Below, piece by piece: positions 1-6,168 of a DNA stretch of 7,813 nt (positions are counted from its first letter, which is position 1; every line of letters begins with the position of its first letter). The position numbers were made by a program, and so were the translations under genes. Source of the stretch: AC-32 sp035473395. Lineage in GTDB: Bacteria; Actinomycetota; Thermoleophilia; Gaiellales; Gaiellaceae. The notes under the pieces were generated by a model, which ran no database searches, was not told the DNA's origin, and saw only the letters and a list, made by a program, of their open reading frames with translations. Location of the stretch: assembly GCA_035473395.1 (NCBI GenBank), contig DATIOF010000121.1, positions 1 through 7,813 of the forward strand, read 5' to 3'.

Positions 1-587
1 ACGGGCTGCCCGACGACGTGGCGGCCGAGCTGCGGCACGAGTCGCGCACCTTCGCGCCCTTCATCCGCTTCGCCCGCGACCCAGAGCCGCTCCGCGACGG
101 CGACGAAGTGGCCGGCTGGCGCGTGCTCGAGCTTCCGGGTCACGCGGACGGGCACATCTGCCTCGAGCGGGACGGCGTGCTCGTGGCCGGCGACCACGTG
201 CTCGGCGTGATCACGCCGACGGTCGGGCTCTACCCGGAGTCGCGCCCGGACCCGCTGGCCGACTACCAGGCCAGCCTGCGGCGGACGATCGAGCTCGCGC
301 CGCGGGTGGCGCTGCCGGGGCACGGCGACCCGGTCCAGGCCCCGGTCGCGCGTGCTCGCGAGATCCTCGAGCACCACGAGCGGCGGCTCGACGCGACGGC
401 CGCGGCGCTCGGCCCGGAGCCGCGCAGCGCCTACGACGTCTCGGTCACGCTCTTCGGCCAGGGCCTGGACGCGAGCGGCCGGCGATTCGCCCTCGCGGAG
501 ACGCTCGCGCACCTGGAACGGCTCGTGCACGAGGGCCGGGCCGCGCGCGGGGGTGACGACGACCGGGTCTCCTATACTGCGACGTAG
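1..587 (+). CDS. MBL-fold metallo-hydrolase, C-terminal part (5' end outside window)
   Basis: This is a partial gene; the reading frame enters at base 3 and stops with TAG at 585-587, and the true start lies upstream. The visible part carries the later metal-binding motifs of the metallo-beta-lactamase fold: LPGHADGH (the usual PGHxxGH histidine motif), VAGDHVLG (the bridging aspartate) and LPGHGDP (the last histidine). The first HxHxDH motif must lie outside the window. After the fold, a charged helical stretch and a segment beginning LFGQGLD look like the small winged-helix C-terminal domain found in LACTB2-like or hydroxyacylglutathione-hydrolase-like members. The family hydrolyses thioesters, esters or phosphodiesters using a di-zinc centre in the cytoplasm; the substrate cannot be told from this fragment. 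The next gene follows 53 bp downstream on the same strand. The family call is firm, the specific function is not. Confidence 0.88.
   Translation, partial: GLPDDVAAELRHESRTFAPFIRFARDPEPLRDGDEVAGWRVLELPGHADGHICLERDGVLVAGDHVLGVITPTVGLYPESRPDPLADYQASLRRTIELAPRVALPGHGDPVQAPVARAREILEHHERRLDATAAALGPEPRSAYDVSVTLFGQGLDASGRRFALAETLAHLERLVHEGRAARGGDDDRVSYTAT
573..578 (+). promoter_or_regulatory. Candidate -10 element for the CorC-family gene
   Basis: TATACT, one mismatch from the TATAAT consensus, stands out in GC-rich DNA at the very end of the MBL gene. A transcript would start near 585 and have a leader of about 56 nt before the GTG at 641. I see no convincing -35 box at 15-19 bp upstream, so this is a weak, purely sequence-based suggestion. 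Confidence 0.3.
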
Positions 588-640
588 ATCCGGTTGGACG
601 ACGAAGTCATTCCTAGACGTCCGCCCGCCGGGGCGCAGAC

Positions 641-1945
641 GTGAGCCTTTCCCTCGAACTCCTCGCCGTGGCGGCGCTGATTCTGCTGAACGGCTATTTC
701 GTCGCGGCCGAGTACGCGCTCGTGACGGCGCGGCGCACGCGGATCCAGGAGCTGGCGCAGAAGGGCAACCGACGCGCGCGAGCCGTGCTGCGGATCGTCG
801 CCGACCCGCCGCGGTTCATCGCGGCTATGCAACTCGGCGTCACCGGGGCCAGCCTGGCAATCGGTGCGCTCGGCGAGCAGGTGCTGGCGCGCGTCTTCGA
901 TCCGCTGTTCGCGTCGGTGATCGCCTTCGCGCTCGCGTTCCTGATCATCACCTTCCTGCACGTGGTCGTCGGCGAGCTCGTGCCGAAGGGGATCGCGCTC
1001 GGCTACTCGGAGCGGGTGGCGCTCGCGGTCTCGACGCCCGTGCGTGCCTTCTTCGTCGTCTTCAAGCCGCTGATCTGGGTGCTTCAACGGTCGAGCGACG
1101 TGGTCCTGCGCTCCCTGGGACTGACGCCGCCCGGCGGCGAGATGGAGGTCTACTCGGAGGCCGAGCTGAAGATGCTGCTCTCGCGCTCGACCGAGGAGGG
1201 GCAGCTCGAGCGGCAGGAGCAGGAGATGCTCTACAAGGTCTTCGACTTCGCCGACAAGGAGGTCTCGGCGGTGATGGTGCCGCGGCCCGAGGTGGTCGCG
1301 CTCTCGATCGAGATGCCGCCCGAGGAGGCGCTTGCGGCGGTGATCGACTCGCCGTACACCCGCTACCCCGTCTACCGCGACTCGCTCGACGAGATCGTCG
1401 GCGTGCTGCACGTGCGCGACCTCTTCTCGGCGCTCGTCGACCGCGGGATCGCCGGCGTCCAGATCGAGCAGCTGCTGCGACCGGCGCACATCGTCCCGGA
1501 GACGAAGGACCTCGCCGCGCTACTGACCGAGTTCCGCCGGACGAACCAGCACCTGGCGGTGGTGGTCGACGAGTACGGCGAGCTCGAAGGGATCGTCACG
1601 CTCGAGGACCTGCTCGAGGAGATCGTCGGTGAGATCGAGGACGAGTTCGACCTGCCGGACGAGTCGATCGAGCGGCTCGAGGACGGCCGCGTGCGCGTCC
1701 ACGGCACGTTCCCGATCGACGACTTCAACGAGCAGTTCGGCGTCTCGCTGCCGATCGAGGACTACCACACGCTCGGCGGCCTGGTCTTCGGGATGCTGGG
1801 CCGCGCGCCCGAGCCCGGGGACGAGGTCGAGCACGACCGCATCCGCTTCACGGTGCTGACGATCGAGGGCTCGCGCATCGAGCGGCTCGAGGTACAGCTG
1901 CCGCCGCAGGAACCGAACGAAGAGCGGCTGGAAGAAGCCTCGTAG
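641..1945 (+). CDS. CNNM/CorC (HlyC/CorC) family membrane protein with CBS pair
   Basis: The 434-residue protein has the complete architecture and usual length of the family often labelled hemolysin C or CorC. Residues 1 to about 190 form the DUF21/CNNM membrane domain, with hydrophobic segments near 5-27, 63-85, 93-113 and 127-147 and the family motif NGYFVAAEYALVTARR after the first start. Two CBS domains follow (about 208-265, with VMVPRPEVVALS, and 275-332, with VVVDEYGELEGIVTLEDLLE). An acidic linker leads to the CorC_HlyC domain (about 345-421). Family members are linked to Mg2+ or Co2+ transport or efflux, and CBS pairs commonly sense adenine nucleotides; hemolysin activity should not be inferred from the name. 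The GTG start at 641 puts the first membrane helix at the N-terminus as expected, although the Shine-Dalgarno signal is poor. The family is certain and the transported ion is unknown. Confidence 0.93.
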   Translation: MSLSLELLAVAALILLNGYFVAAEYALVTARRTRIQELAQKGNRRARAVLRIVADPPRFIAAMQLGVTGASLAIGALGEQVLARVFDPLFASVIAFALAFLIITFLHVVVGELVPKGIALGYSERVALAVSTPVRAFFVVFKPLIWVLQRSSDVVLRSLGLTPPGGEMEVYSEAELKMLLSRSTEEGQLERQEQEMLYKVFDFADKEVSAVMVPRPEVVALSIEMPPEEALAAVIDSPYTRYPVYRDSLDEIVGVLHVRDLFSALVDRGIAGVQIEQLLRPAHIVPETKDLAALLTEFRRTNQHLAVVVDEYGELEGIVTLEDLLEEIVGEIEDEFDLPDESIERLEDGRVRVHGTFPIDDFNEQFGVSLPIEDYHTLGGLVFGMLGRAPEPGDEVEHDRIRFTVLTIEGSRIERLEVQLPPQEPNEERLEEAS

Positions 1946-1976
1946 GTAGCCTCCAAGAAGGCGGGGTCAACTACCT
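1944..1976. repeat. Short inverted repeat between the CorC-family and cupredoxin genes
   Basis: AGGTAG at 1944-1949 is matched by CTACCT at 1971-1976, a perfect 6-bp inverted repeat around a 21-nt spacer. It begins inside the TAG stop of the upstream gene and ends just before the ribosome binding site of the cupredoxin gene. It could be a weak terminator, an operator or chance; there is no T-tract after it. Confidence 0.3.
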
Positions 1977-1988
1977 GTAAGGAGCAAC

Positions 1989-2345
1989 ATGAAGCGCATC
2001 GTTTCCCTGGCCGCGGTCTTCGCCGTGGCCGCAGCAACCGTCTTCGCCGTCTTCGCCTACGCGGGCACGAGCGCGAAGACGACGATCGTGAAGGTCACTG
2101 CGAAGGACAACTTCCGGTTCACGCTCTCGCGTACGAGCGCGCCGCACGGGAAGGTCTCGTTCGCTGTGACCAACAAGGGTCGCTTGAAGCACGATTTCGC
2201 GATCGCCGGGAAGAAGACGAAGATGCTCGGCCACAACCAGACCGCGACGCTGACGGTCTCGCTGTCGCAGGGCAAGCACTCGTACAAGTGCACCGTGCCC
2301 GGCCACGCGGCCGCGGGCATGAAAGGCACCTTCAAGGCGACTTAG
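1989..2345 (+). CDS. Small exported or membrane-anchored cupredoxin
   Basis: The 118-residue protein has an N-terminal MKR followed by an uninterrupted hydrophobic stretch (residues 4-26). This is a signal peptide or uncleaved anchor, so the rest should lie outside the membrane. The remaining approximately 90 residues are a compact plastocyanin-like beta domain. All four type 1 copper ligands are visible in the canonical order: His68 in LKHDFAI, then Cys101, His106 and Met111 in YKCTVPGHAAAGM. Proteins of this kind carry electrons or bind copper outside the cell; no partner oxidase or reductase gene is in the window, so the partner is unknown. The ATG is well supported by AAGGAG (1979-1984) with a 4-nt spacer. 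There is no lipobox cysteine. The end overlaps the convergent peptidase gene by four bases (2342-2345). Confidence 0.9.
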   Translation: MKRIVSLAAVFAVAAATVFAVFAYAGTSAKTTIVKVTAKDNFRFTLSRTSAPHGKVSFAVTNKGRLKHDFAIAGKKTKMLGHNQTATLTVSLSQGKHSYKCTVPGHAAAGMKGTFKAT

Positions 2346-2713
2346 CCGAGGGGTTCGGGCGAGACCTCGCCCTTCTGGATCTTCCAGGCGGCGAGCTCGC
2401 CCGTTCCTAACGAGAGGATCAAGTAGGGACGGCCCTCCCAGAGGCCGATGTTCTCGACGTCGGTCCGCGAAGGCCGCGGCGGCGAGGAGATGTGCGAGTG
2501 GAAGACGGCGAGCTCGTAGCCCTCGTCCTCCAGGAACCAGTTCTCGGGCTCGGTGTCCAGCTCGAAGCGGTATGGGCTGGCGGCCGCGTTCCGGGCGGGG
2601 AGGTAGCGCTCGGCCTCGCCGTCTCTGAGCACGACCAGGCCGCAGGCCTCGTTCGGCTGCTCGGCGCGCGCATGCTCCTCGAGCGCGGCGCGCACCTCGG
2701 CCGGGATCACCAC
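2342..2713 (-). CDS. mec: Mec-type JAMM/MPN+ metallopeptidase releasing cysteine from CysO-cysteine
   Basis: This 123-residue M67-family protein has an intact JAMM zinc site: Glu22 in NEACGL, then His72-Ser73-His74, seven residues, Ser82, two residues and Asp85, which exactly fits HxHx7Sx2D. In Mycobacterium tuberculosis the homologous Mec+ (Rv1334) cleaves the cysteine added to the C-terminus of CysO, freeing cysteine and regenerating the Gly-Gly carrier. The position directly after cysO and cysM makes the same role here very likely. The GTG at 2713 overlaps the 3' end of cysM by 7 bp and has a strong GGAGGAG (2728-2722) with an 8-nt spacer. The adjacent GTG at 2710, which would give a 4-bp GTGA overlap, is an alternative that removes one residue. 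It is the last gene of the operon. Confidence 0.93.
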   Translation of the reverse strand: MVIPAEVRAALEEHARAEQPNEACGLVVLRDGEAERYLPARNAAASPYRFELDTEPENWFLEDEGYELAVFHSHISSPPRPSRTDVENIGLWEGRPYLILSLGTGELAAWKIQKGEVSPEPLG

Positions 2714-3630
2714 CAGACCGACTCCTCCATCACGGCTTCCGGGTCGGGCGCATCCCAGAAAGGCGCGGAGAGGTACTTCCAGCCGGCATCCGCGAGCACC
2801 GCGACCACGACGCCCTCGTCGAGCTCGTTGGCGAGCTTGCGTGCGACATGGATCACCGCGCCCGAGGAGACGCCGGCGAAGACTCCCTCGCGCTCGAGCA
2901 GCGCGTGCAGCCCGGCGACCGCCTCGGCATTGGTGACGAGCACCTTCCGGTCGAGCTGCGACACGTCGAGGATCGGCGGCACGTACCCGTCCTCGAGCGA
3001 GCGCAGCCCCATCACCGGGTCGCCGGGAAGCGGCTCGGCCGCGGCGACGGTCACGTCGGGAAAGGACTCGCGCAGGCGCCGGCCGGCGCCCATCAGCGTG
3101 CCGCCGGTGCCGAGGCCGGCGACGAGCACGTCCACCCGGTCGAGGGCTTCGGCGATCTCGGTGCCCGTCCCCTCGTAGTGCGCGCGTGGGTTCGCCTCGT
3201 TCGCGTACTGGAAGAGCATCCGGAAGCGCGGCTCGCGCTCGGTGATCTCCTGCGCGAGCCGGACTGCGCCGTTCGAGCCTTCGGCGCCGGGGCTCTCGAC
3301 GATCTCAACGCCGTACAGCCGCAGCAGGCGGCGGCGCTCCTCGGTCACGTTCTCCGGCATCACGCACGTGAGGCGGAAACCCCGCAGCTTCGCCACCAGC
3401 GCCAGTGAGATCCCGGTGTTGCCGCTCGTCGGCTCGATCAGCTCCTGACCCGGCTCGAGCTGCGCCGCCTCGACCATCGCGAGCGCGACGCGGTCCTTGA
3501 TCGAGCCGGTCGGGTTCTGGCCTTCGAGCTTCGCGTAGAGCTTGACCTCCGGCTTCGGCGAGAGGCGGGGCAGCTCGACGAGCGGAGTGTTGCCGACGAG
3601 GCCGAGCAGTGAGCCGGGAGGCTCAGCCAC
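2707..3630 (-). CDS. cysM: CysO-dependent cysteine synthase (O-phosphoserine sulfhydrylase type)
   Basis: This is a 307-residue fold-type II PLP enzyme of the cysteine synthase family. Visible motifs are NPTGSIKDR with the Schiff-base Lys45, the substrate loop TSGNTG (68-73), the glycine-rich phosphate cradle GTGGT (174-178), and VSSGA (254-258), whose serine contacts the pyridine nitrogen. It resembles mycobacterial CysM more than CysK. Arg210 in GLRSLEDGYVP matches the mycobacterial arginine (Arg220) that binds the phosphate of O-phosphoserine. The segment ADAGWKYLS and a short C-terminal tail ending in tryptophans also match that subtype. The inferred reaction is transfer of sulfur from thiocarboxylated CysO to the aminoacrylate made from O-phosphoserine, giving CysO-cysteine. 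The GTG start overlaps the cysO stop by 8 bp and has only a weak ribosome binding site, so translation is probably coupled. The substrate is inferred from sequence. Confidence 0.94.
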   Translation of the reverse strand: MAEPPGSLLGLVGNTPLVELPRLSPKPEVKLYAKLEGQNPTGSIKDRVALAMVEAAQLEPGQELIEPTSGNTGISLALVAKLRGFRLTCVMPENVTEERRRLLRLYGVEIVESPGAEGSNGAVRLAQEITEREPRFRMLFQYANEANPRAHYEGTGTEIAEALDRVDVLVAGLGTGGTLMGAGRRLRESFPDVTVAAAEPLPGDPVMGLRSLEDGYVPPILDVSQLDRKVLVTNAEAVAGLHALLEREGVFAGVSSGAVIHVARKLANELDEGVVVAVLADAGWKYLSAPFWDAPDPEAVMEESVWW

Positions 3631-3892
3631 CCGCCATCGCGGGCAGCAGGATCACGGTCGAGCCGTCCGAGACCTCGGTCTCGAGGCCCTGCCTGGTACG
3701 AACGTCCTCGCCTTCGACGTAGACGTTCACAAAGGGGGCGAGCTCGTCCTGCTCGAGCAGCTGCGGCCGGAGGGTGGGGAAACGGCCCAGCAGGTCGTCG
3801 AGCAGCTCGCGCACGGTGCCGCCGCGGGCCTCGACTTCGCGCGCGCCCGCGGTCTCGGCGCGCAACGTCGGCGGGATCCGCACCCGGCTCAA
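3623..3892 (-). CDS. cysO: CysO sulfur carrier protein (MoaD/ThiS-like, ubiquitin fold)
   Basis: This is an 89-residue beta-grasp protein ending in AMAGG, the diglycine tail required for adenylation and thiocarboxylation. The N-terminus (SRVRIPPTLR), the central FVNVYVEGEDVR and the terminal VILLPAMAGG align well by eye with mycobacterial CysO, so I prefer this to a molybdopterin-synthase MoaD subunit. It carries sulfide as a C-terminal thiocarboxylate, receives sulfur through the activating enzyme encoded immediately upstream, and donates it to CysM. I chose the TTG at 3892: it overlaps the upstream stop as TTGA, is preceded by GGAG (3903-3900) with a 7-nt spacer, and gives an N-terminus of family length. 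A GTG at 3883 would give 86 residues. The same frame stays open far upstream within the moeZ-like gene, but that extension shows no family similarity and should not be annotated. Confidence 0.92.
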   Translation of the reverse strand: MSRVRIPPTLRAETAGAREVEARGGTVRELLDDLLGRFPTLRPQLLEQDELAPFVNVYVEGEDVRTRQGLETEVSDGSTVILLPAMAGG

Positions 3893-5058
3893 TGTCCCAC
3901 TCCGGCGCAGAACTCCACGTAGTCGACGTAGTTGGTGATCGTCGGCGACTCGCCGCAGACCGGGCACGCGGGATCGCGGCGCAGCTTCATCTGCTCGAAC
4001 TCGCCCGAGAGCGCGTCGTAGAGCAGCAGCCGCCCGACGAGCGGCTCGCCGATCCCGATCGCCAGCTTGAGCGCCTCGGCGGCCTGGATCGAGCCGATCA
4101 CACCGGGCAGCACGCCGAGCACGCCGCCCTCGGCGCAGCTCGGCGCCAGCTCGGGCGGCGGCGGCTGCGGGAAGAGGCACCGGTAACAAGGCCCGTCGCC
4201 CGGTTTCAACACGGTCACTTGGCCCTCGAAGCGGAAGATCGAGCCGTGCACGACCGGGATGCCGTGCCAGACCGAGGCGTCGTTGACCAGGTAGCGCGTC
4301 GGGAAGTTGTCGGCGCCGTCCACGATCACGTCCCAGCCCGGCTCGAGGATCCGCTCGATGTTCTCGGAGGTCAGCCGCTCTCGGAAGGGGACGACCTCGA
4401 CGTCGGGGTTCAACGCCTCGATCGTCCGGCGCGCGGAGTCGGTCTTCGGCTCGCCGAGCGAGTTGGTCGAGTGCACGATCTGGCGCTGGAGATTCGTCTC
4501 GTCGACGACGTCCGCGTCGACGATTCCGAGCGTGCCGACCCCGGCCGCGGCCAGGTAGAGCGAGGCCGGGGAGCCGAGGCCGCCGGCGCCGACCAGCAGG
4601 ATGCGCGAGTCGAGCAGCCGCAGCTGGCCCTCCTCGCCGACCTCCGGGATCAGCAGGTGGCGGCTGTAGCGCGTCGCTCGCTCGGGCCCGAGCGAGCGGG
4701 GGAGGTCGGTCGGGAAGCCGCTGCGCTGCCAGTCCGTGTAGCCGCCGGCGAGCGAGATCGTCCGCTCGTAGCCGAGCTCGGCGAGCGTCTTGGCCGCGAA
4801 GGCCGAGCGGTTGCCGGCCGCGCAGTAGAGCAGGACGGCCCGCGAGCGATCGGGCGCGACGCCTTCGATGCGCGACTCGAGATGGCCGCGCGGAACGTGC
4901 ACGGCGCCGGGGATCCGGCCCTGCTCCCACTCGTCGCGCTCGCGGACGTCCACGAGCAGCGGGGCATCCTCGCCTTCCAGCAGCTCCTGCGCGCGGCGGG
5001 CGTCGACTTCCTCGATCGAGGCCTTGGCGTCGTGCAGCAGCTCGCGGTAGTTCGGCAT
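3889..5058 (-). CDS. moeZ: Rhodanese-ThiF/MoeB fusion: CysO-activating adenylyltransferase/sulfurtransferase
   Basis: This 389-residue protein has two domains. An N-terminal rhodanese domain (about 15-120) has the DVRERDEWEQG motif and active-site loop CAAGNRS with Cys79. A C-terminal ThiF/MoeB E1-like domain (about 127-380) has the nucleotide loop GAGGLGSP (157-164), NLQRQ with the catalytic-type arginine (Arg192), the conserved PSCAEGGVLGVLPG, and two Cys pairs, CYRC (291/294) and CPVC (365/368), forming the usual structural zinc site. It should adenylate the C-terminus of CysO and convert it to the thiocarboxylate, with the rhodanese supplying persulfide sulfur. Actinobacterial MoeZ normally has the rhodanese after the ThiF domain, so the order here is reversed and the symbol indicates role, not strict orthology. 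The ATG at 5058 is preferred over an in-frame TTG at 5067 because a -10-like box covers the TTG. Service to molybdopterin or thiamine carriers as well is possible. Confidence 0.92.
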   Translation of the reverse strand: MPNYRELLHDAKASIEEVDARRAQELLEGEDAPLLVDVRERDEWEQGRIPGAVHVPRGHLESRIEGVAPDRSRAVLLYCAAGNRSAFAAKTLAELGYERTISLAGGYTDWQRSGFPTDLPRSLGPERATRYSRHLLIPEVGEEGQLRLLDSRILLVGAGGLGSPASLYLAAAGVGTLGIVDADVVDETNLQRQIVHSTNSLGEPKTDSARRTIEALNPDVEVVPFRERLTSENIERILEPGWDVIVDGADNFPTRYLVNDASVWHGIPVVHGSIFRFEGQVTVLKPGDGPCYRCLFPQPPPPELAPSCAEGGVLGVLPGVIGSIQAAEALKLAIGIGEPLVGRLLLYDALSGEFEQMKLRRDPACPVCGESPTITNYVDYVEFCAGVGH

Positions 5059-5066
5059 GGCTTCCA

Positions 5067-5072
5067 ATTGTA
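5067..5072 (-). promoter_or_regulatory. Candidate -10 box for the moeZ-cysO-cysM-mec operon
   Basis: On the minus strand 5072-5067 reads TACAAT, one mismatch from TATAAT, inside a rare AT-rich island. Transcription would start about 7 bases downstream near 5060, only a couple of bases before the ATG at 5058. This would give a leaderless or near-leaderless mRNA, a common arrangement in actinobacteria. The -35 position (about 5095-5090) reads TCGGCC, a poor match, so the promoter call rests on the -10 alone. Confidence 0.45.
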
Positions 5073-5076
5073 TAGC
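5071..5076 (+). promoter_or_regulatory. Candidate -10 box for the TPR-protein gene
   Basis: TATAGC lies about 12 bases before the GTG at 5088, so a transcript would begin near 5083 with a leader of about five bases. It overlaps the divergent operon's -10 box on the other strand. There is no clear -35 box. The evidence is limited to AT-rich sequence at the right distance. Confidence 0.3.
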
Positions 5077-5087
5077 GGGTAGGCGGA

Positions 5088-6086
5088 GTGGCCGAGAGCG
5101 CGGCGGCTATCGTCGCGGCCTTGAGTTCGCGCGGCCGGATCACGTCGTTCGTCACCTTCGCGGCGCTTACCGCGGCCGGCGTCGTCGTGTTCGGCGTGGT
5201 GGCCACCCGAGGCCATACGCCCGCGTCCGCCAAGCCGCGCAGCGGGCATCCGCCGCTGAGCCTCGCGCTCGGCGACCGGGCGGATCGCGAAGCCCGCGAG
5301 CTCGACCGCGCGCAGCGCCTCTATGCCCGCAAGGACTACTCGCAGGCCGCCGCCGTCTTCGGCCGCTACCGCTCGCTCGAAGCCCAGGTGGGGAGCGCGC
5401 TCGCGGCGTGGCCGTCCGGCACGATCGCCCGGCTCGAGAATCTCCAGGCGGCCCACCAGCGCAGCTCGCTCGTCGCTTTGCACCTCGGGCTCGCCTACTA
5501 CTGGGACCGGCGCAACGAGGACGCCCTGGCTTCCTGGCGTGGCGCGGCGCAGCAGCAGCCCGACACGCCCTACGCGGTGCGCGCCGGCGACTTTCTCCAC
5601 CCGCAGTTCGCGCCGGGCCTGCCGCGCTTCGTGCCGTCGTTCCAGCCGTCGCTCCGGATCCGCGCCCTGCCCGGGCCGCAGCAGTTCGCCGCGCTGCGCG
5701 CAGACGCCGCTCGCGGCGGGGCGAACGCGAAGATCCTCTACGGGACCGCGCTGCAGCAGCTCGGCAGGCCGCTCTCGGCCGAGCGGGAGTTCGCCGCCGC
5801 CGCGAAGCTCGCGCCGAACGACCCCGACGCGCGGGTTGCCGAGGCGGTGGGCCGCTTCGACAAGGCCGATCCGGCGCGCGCGTTCGGCAGGCTCGGCCCG
5901 CTGACGCGGGTCTTTCCGCAGGCCCAGACGGTGCGTTTCCACCTCGGCCTGCTGCTGCTCTGGTCGGCGCAGGTGAAGGAGGCGCGCAAGCAGCTCCTGC
6001 GGGCCCAGCGGCAGGCTCCGAACTCGCTGCTCGGGAGGCAGGCGACGCAGTACCTGGCAGCCATCGGACGGATTGGGACCGCCTGA
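5088..6086 (+). CDS. Membrane-anchored TPR-repeat protein of unknown function
   Basis: This is a 332-residue protein with a single hydrophobic segment at about 19-39 (a signal anchor, N-terminus inside) and a Pro/Ser/Ala-rich linker at 41-58. The remainder is an alpha-helical region resembling tetratricopeptide repeats, expected outside the membrane. TPR-like units are visible around 75-98 (LYARKDYSQAAAVFGRYR), 126-158 (LGLAYYWDRRNEDALASW), 213-246 (ILYGTALQQLGRPLSAEREF) and 281-314 (FHLGLLLLWSAQVKEARKQL). Residues 165-195, rich in Pro and Phe, break the pattern. TPR domains mediate protein-protein contacts; nothing here names a partner. The GTG at 5088 is used because the frame upstream is short and GGTAGG lies four bases before it; a TTG at 5121 would remove 11 residues and keep the membrane segment. 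It sits between a cysteine operon and a sigma factor gene with no evident link to either. Confidence 0.82.
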   Translation: MAESAAAIVAALSSRGRITSFVTFAALTAAGVVVFGVVATRGHTPASAKPRSGHPPLSLALGDRADREARELDRAQRLYARKDYSQAAAVFGRYRSLEAQVGSALAAWPSGTIARLENLQAAHQRSSLVALHLGLAYYWDRRNEDALASWRGAAQQQPDTPYAVRAGDFLHPQFAPGLPRFVPSFQPSLRIRALPGPQQFAALRADAARGGANAKILYGTALQQLGRPLSAEREFAAAAKLAPNDPDARVAEAVGRFDKADPARAFGRLGPLTRVFPQAQTVRFHLGLLLLWSAQVKEARKQLLRAQRQAPNSLLGRQATQYLAAIGRIGTA

Positions 6087-6093
6087 CCGAAAT

Positions 6094-6168
6094 TAGGGCC
6101 GTTCGGCCTATGGCGTCCGTCCGGTCGCCATGAAAGAGTGCCGCATCCGCAACGCCGCGTGCGGAATG
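6094..6168. repeat. Cluster of three inverted repeats in the sigma-factor leader
   Basis: Three short hairpin-capable repeats lie in the 107-bp gap before the sigma gene. First, TAGGGCC (6094-6100) with GGCCTA (6105-6110) around a GTTC loop, with one bulge. Second, ATGGCG (6110-6115) with CGCCAT (6126-6131), perfect, with a 10-nt loop. Third, TCCGCA (6146-6151) with TGCGGA (6160-6165), perfect, with an 8-nt loop and CA/TG extension after a one-base bulge. The first is close behind the TPR-gene stop and could help end that transcript, although no T-tract follows. The others may be operators or leader-RNA structure. I see no convincing promoter boxes in this gap. Confidence 0.45.

Noticed and set aside
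572..1489. Open frame of about 300 codons on the minus strand opposite the CorC-family gene
   Set aside because: It has low-complexity charged composition and is antisense to a well-supported membrane protein gene.
1944..1976. Rho-independent terminator after the CorC-family gene
   Set aside because: The stem is only 6 bp with a 21-nt spacer and no T-tract, so I list it only as an inverted repeat.
3892..5082. Open frame of about 400 codons on the plus strand opposite the moeZ-like gene
   Set aside because: It is antisense to a gene with clear catalytic motifs; its Arg/Ala/Val/Asp/Gly-rich composition without domains is typical of the mirror frame of GC-rich coding DNA.
5081..5150. tRNA-like 5' half (GGCGGAGTGGCCGAGAGCGC) resembling a Ser or Leu tRNA acceptor and D arm
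   Set aside because: No matching 3' acceptor strand, anticodon stem or proper T arm follows; the bases form the start of the TPR gene.
3893..5233. Long upstream extension of the cysO frame
   Set aside because: Only the last 89 codons look like CysO; the rest is a frame-shifted reading of the moeZ-like gene and of the TPR gene's 5' end, with Arg/Ala-rich noise.
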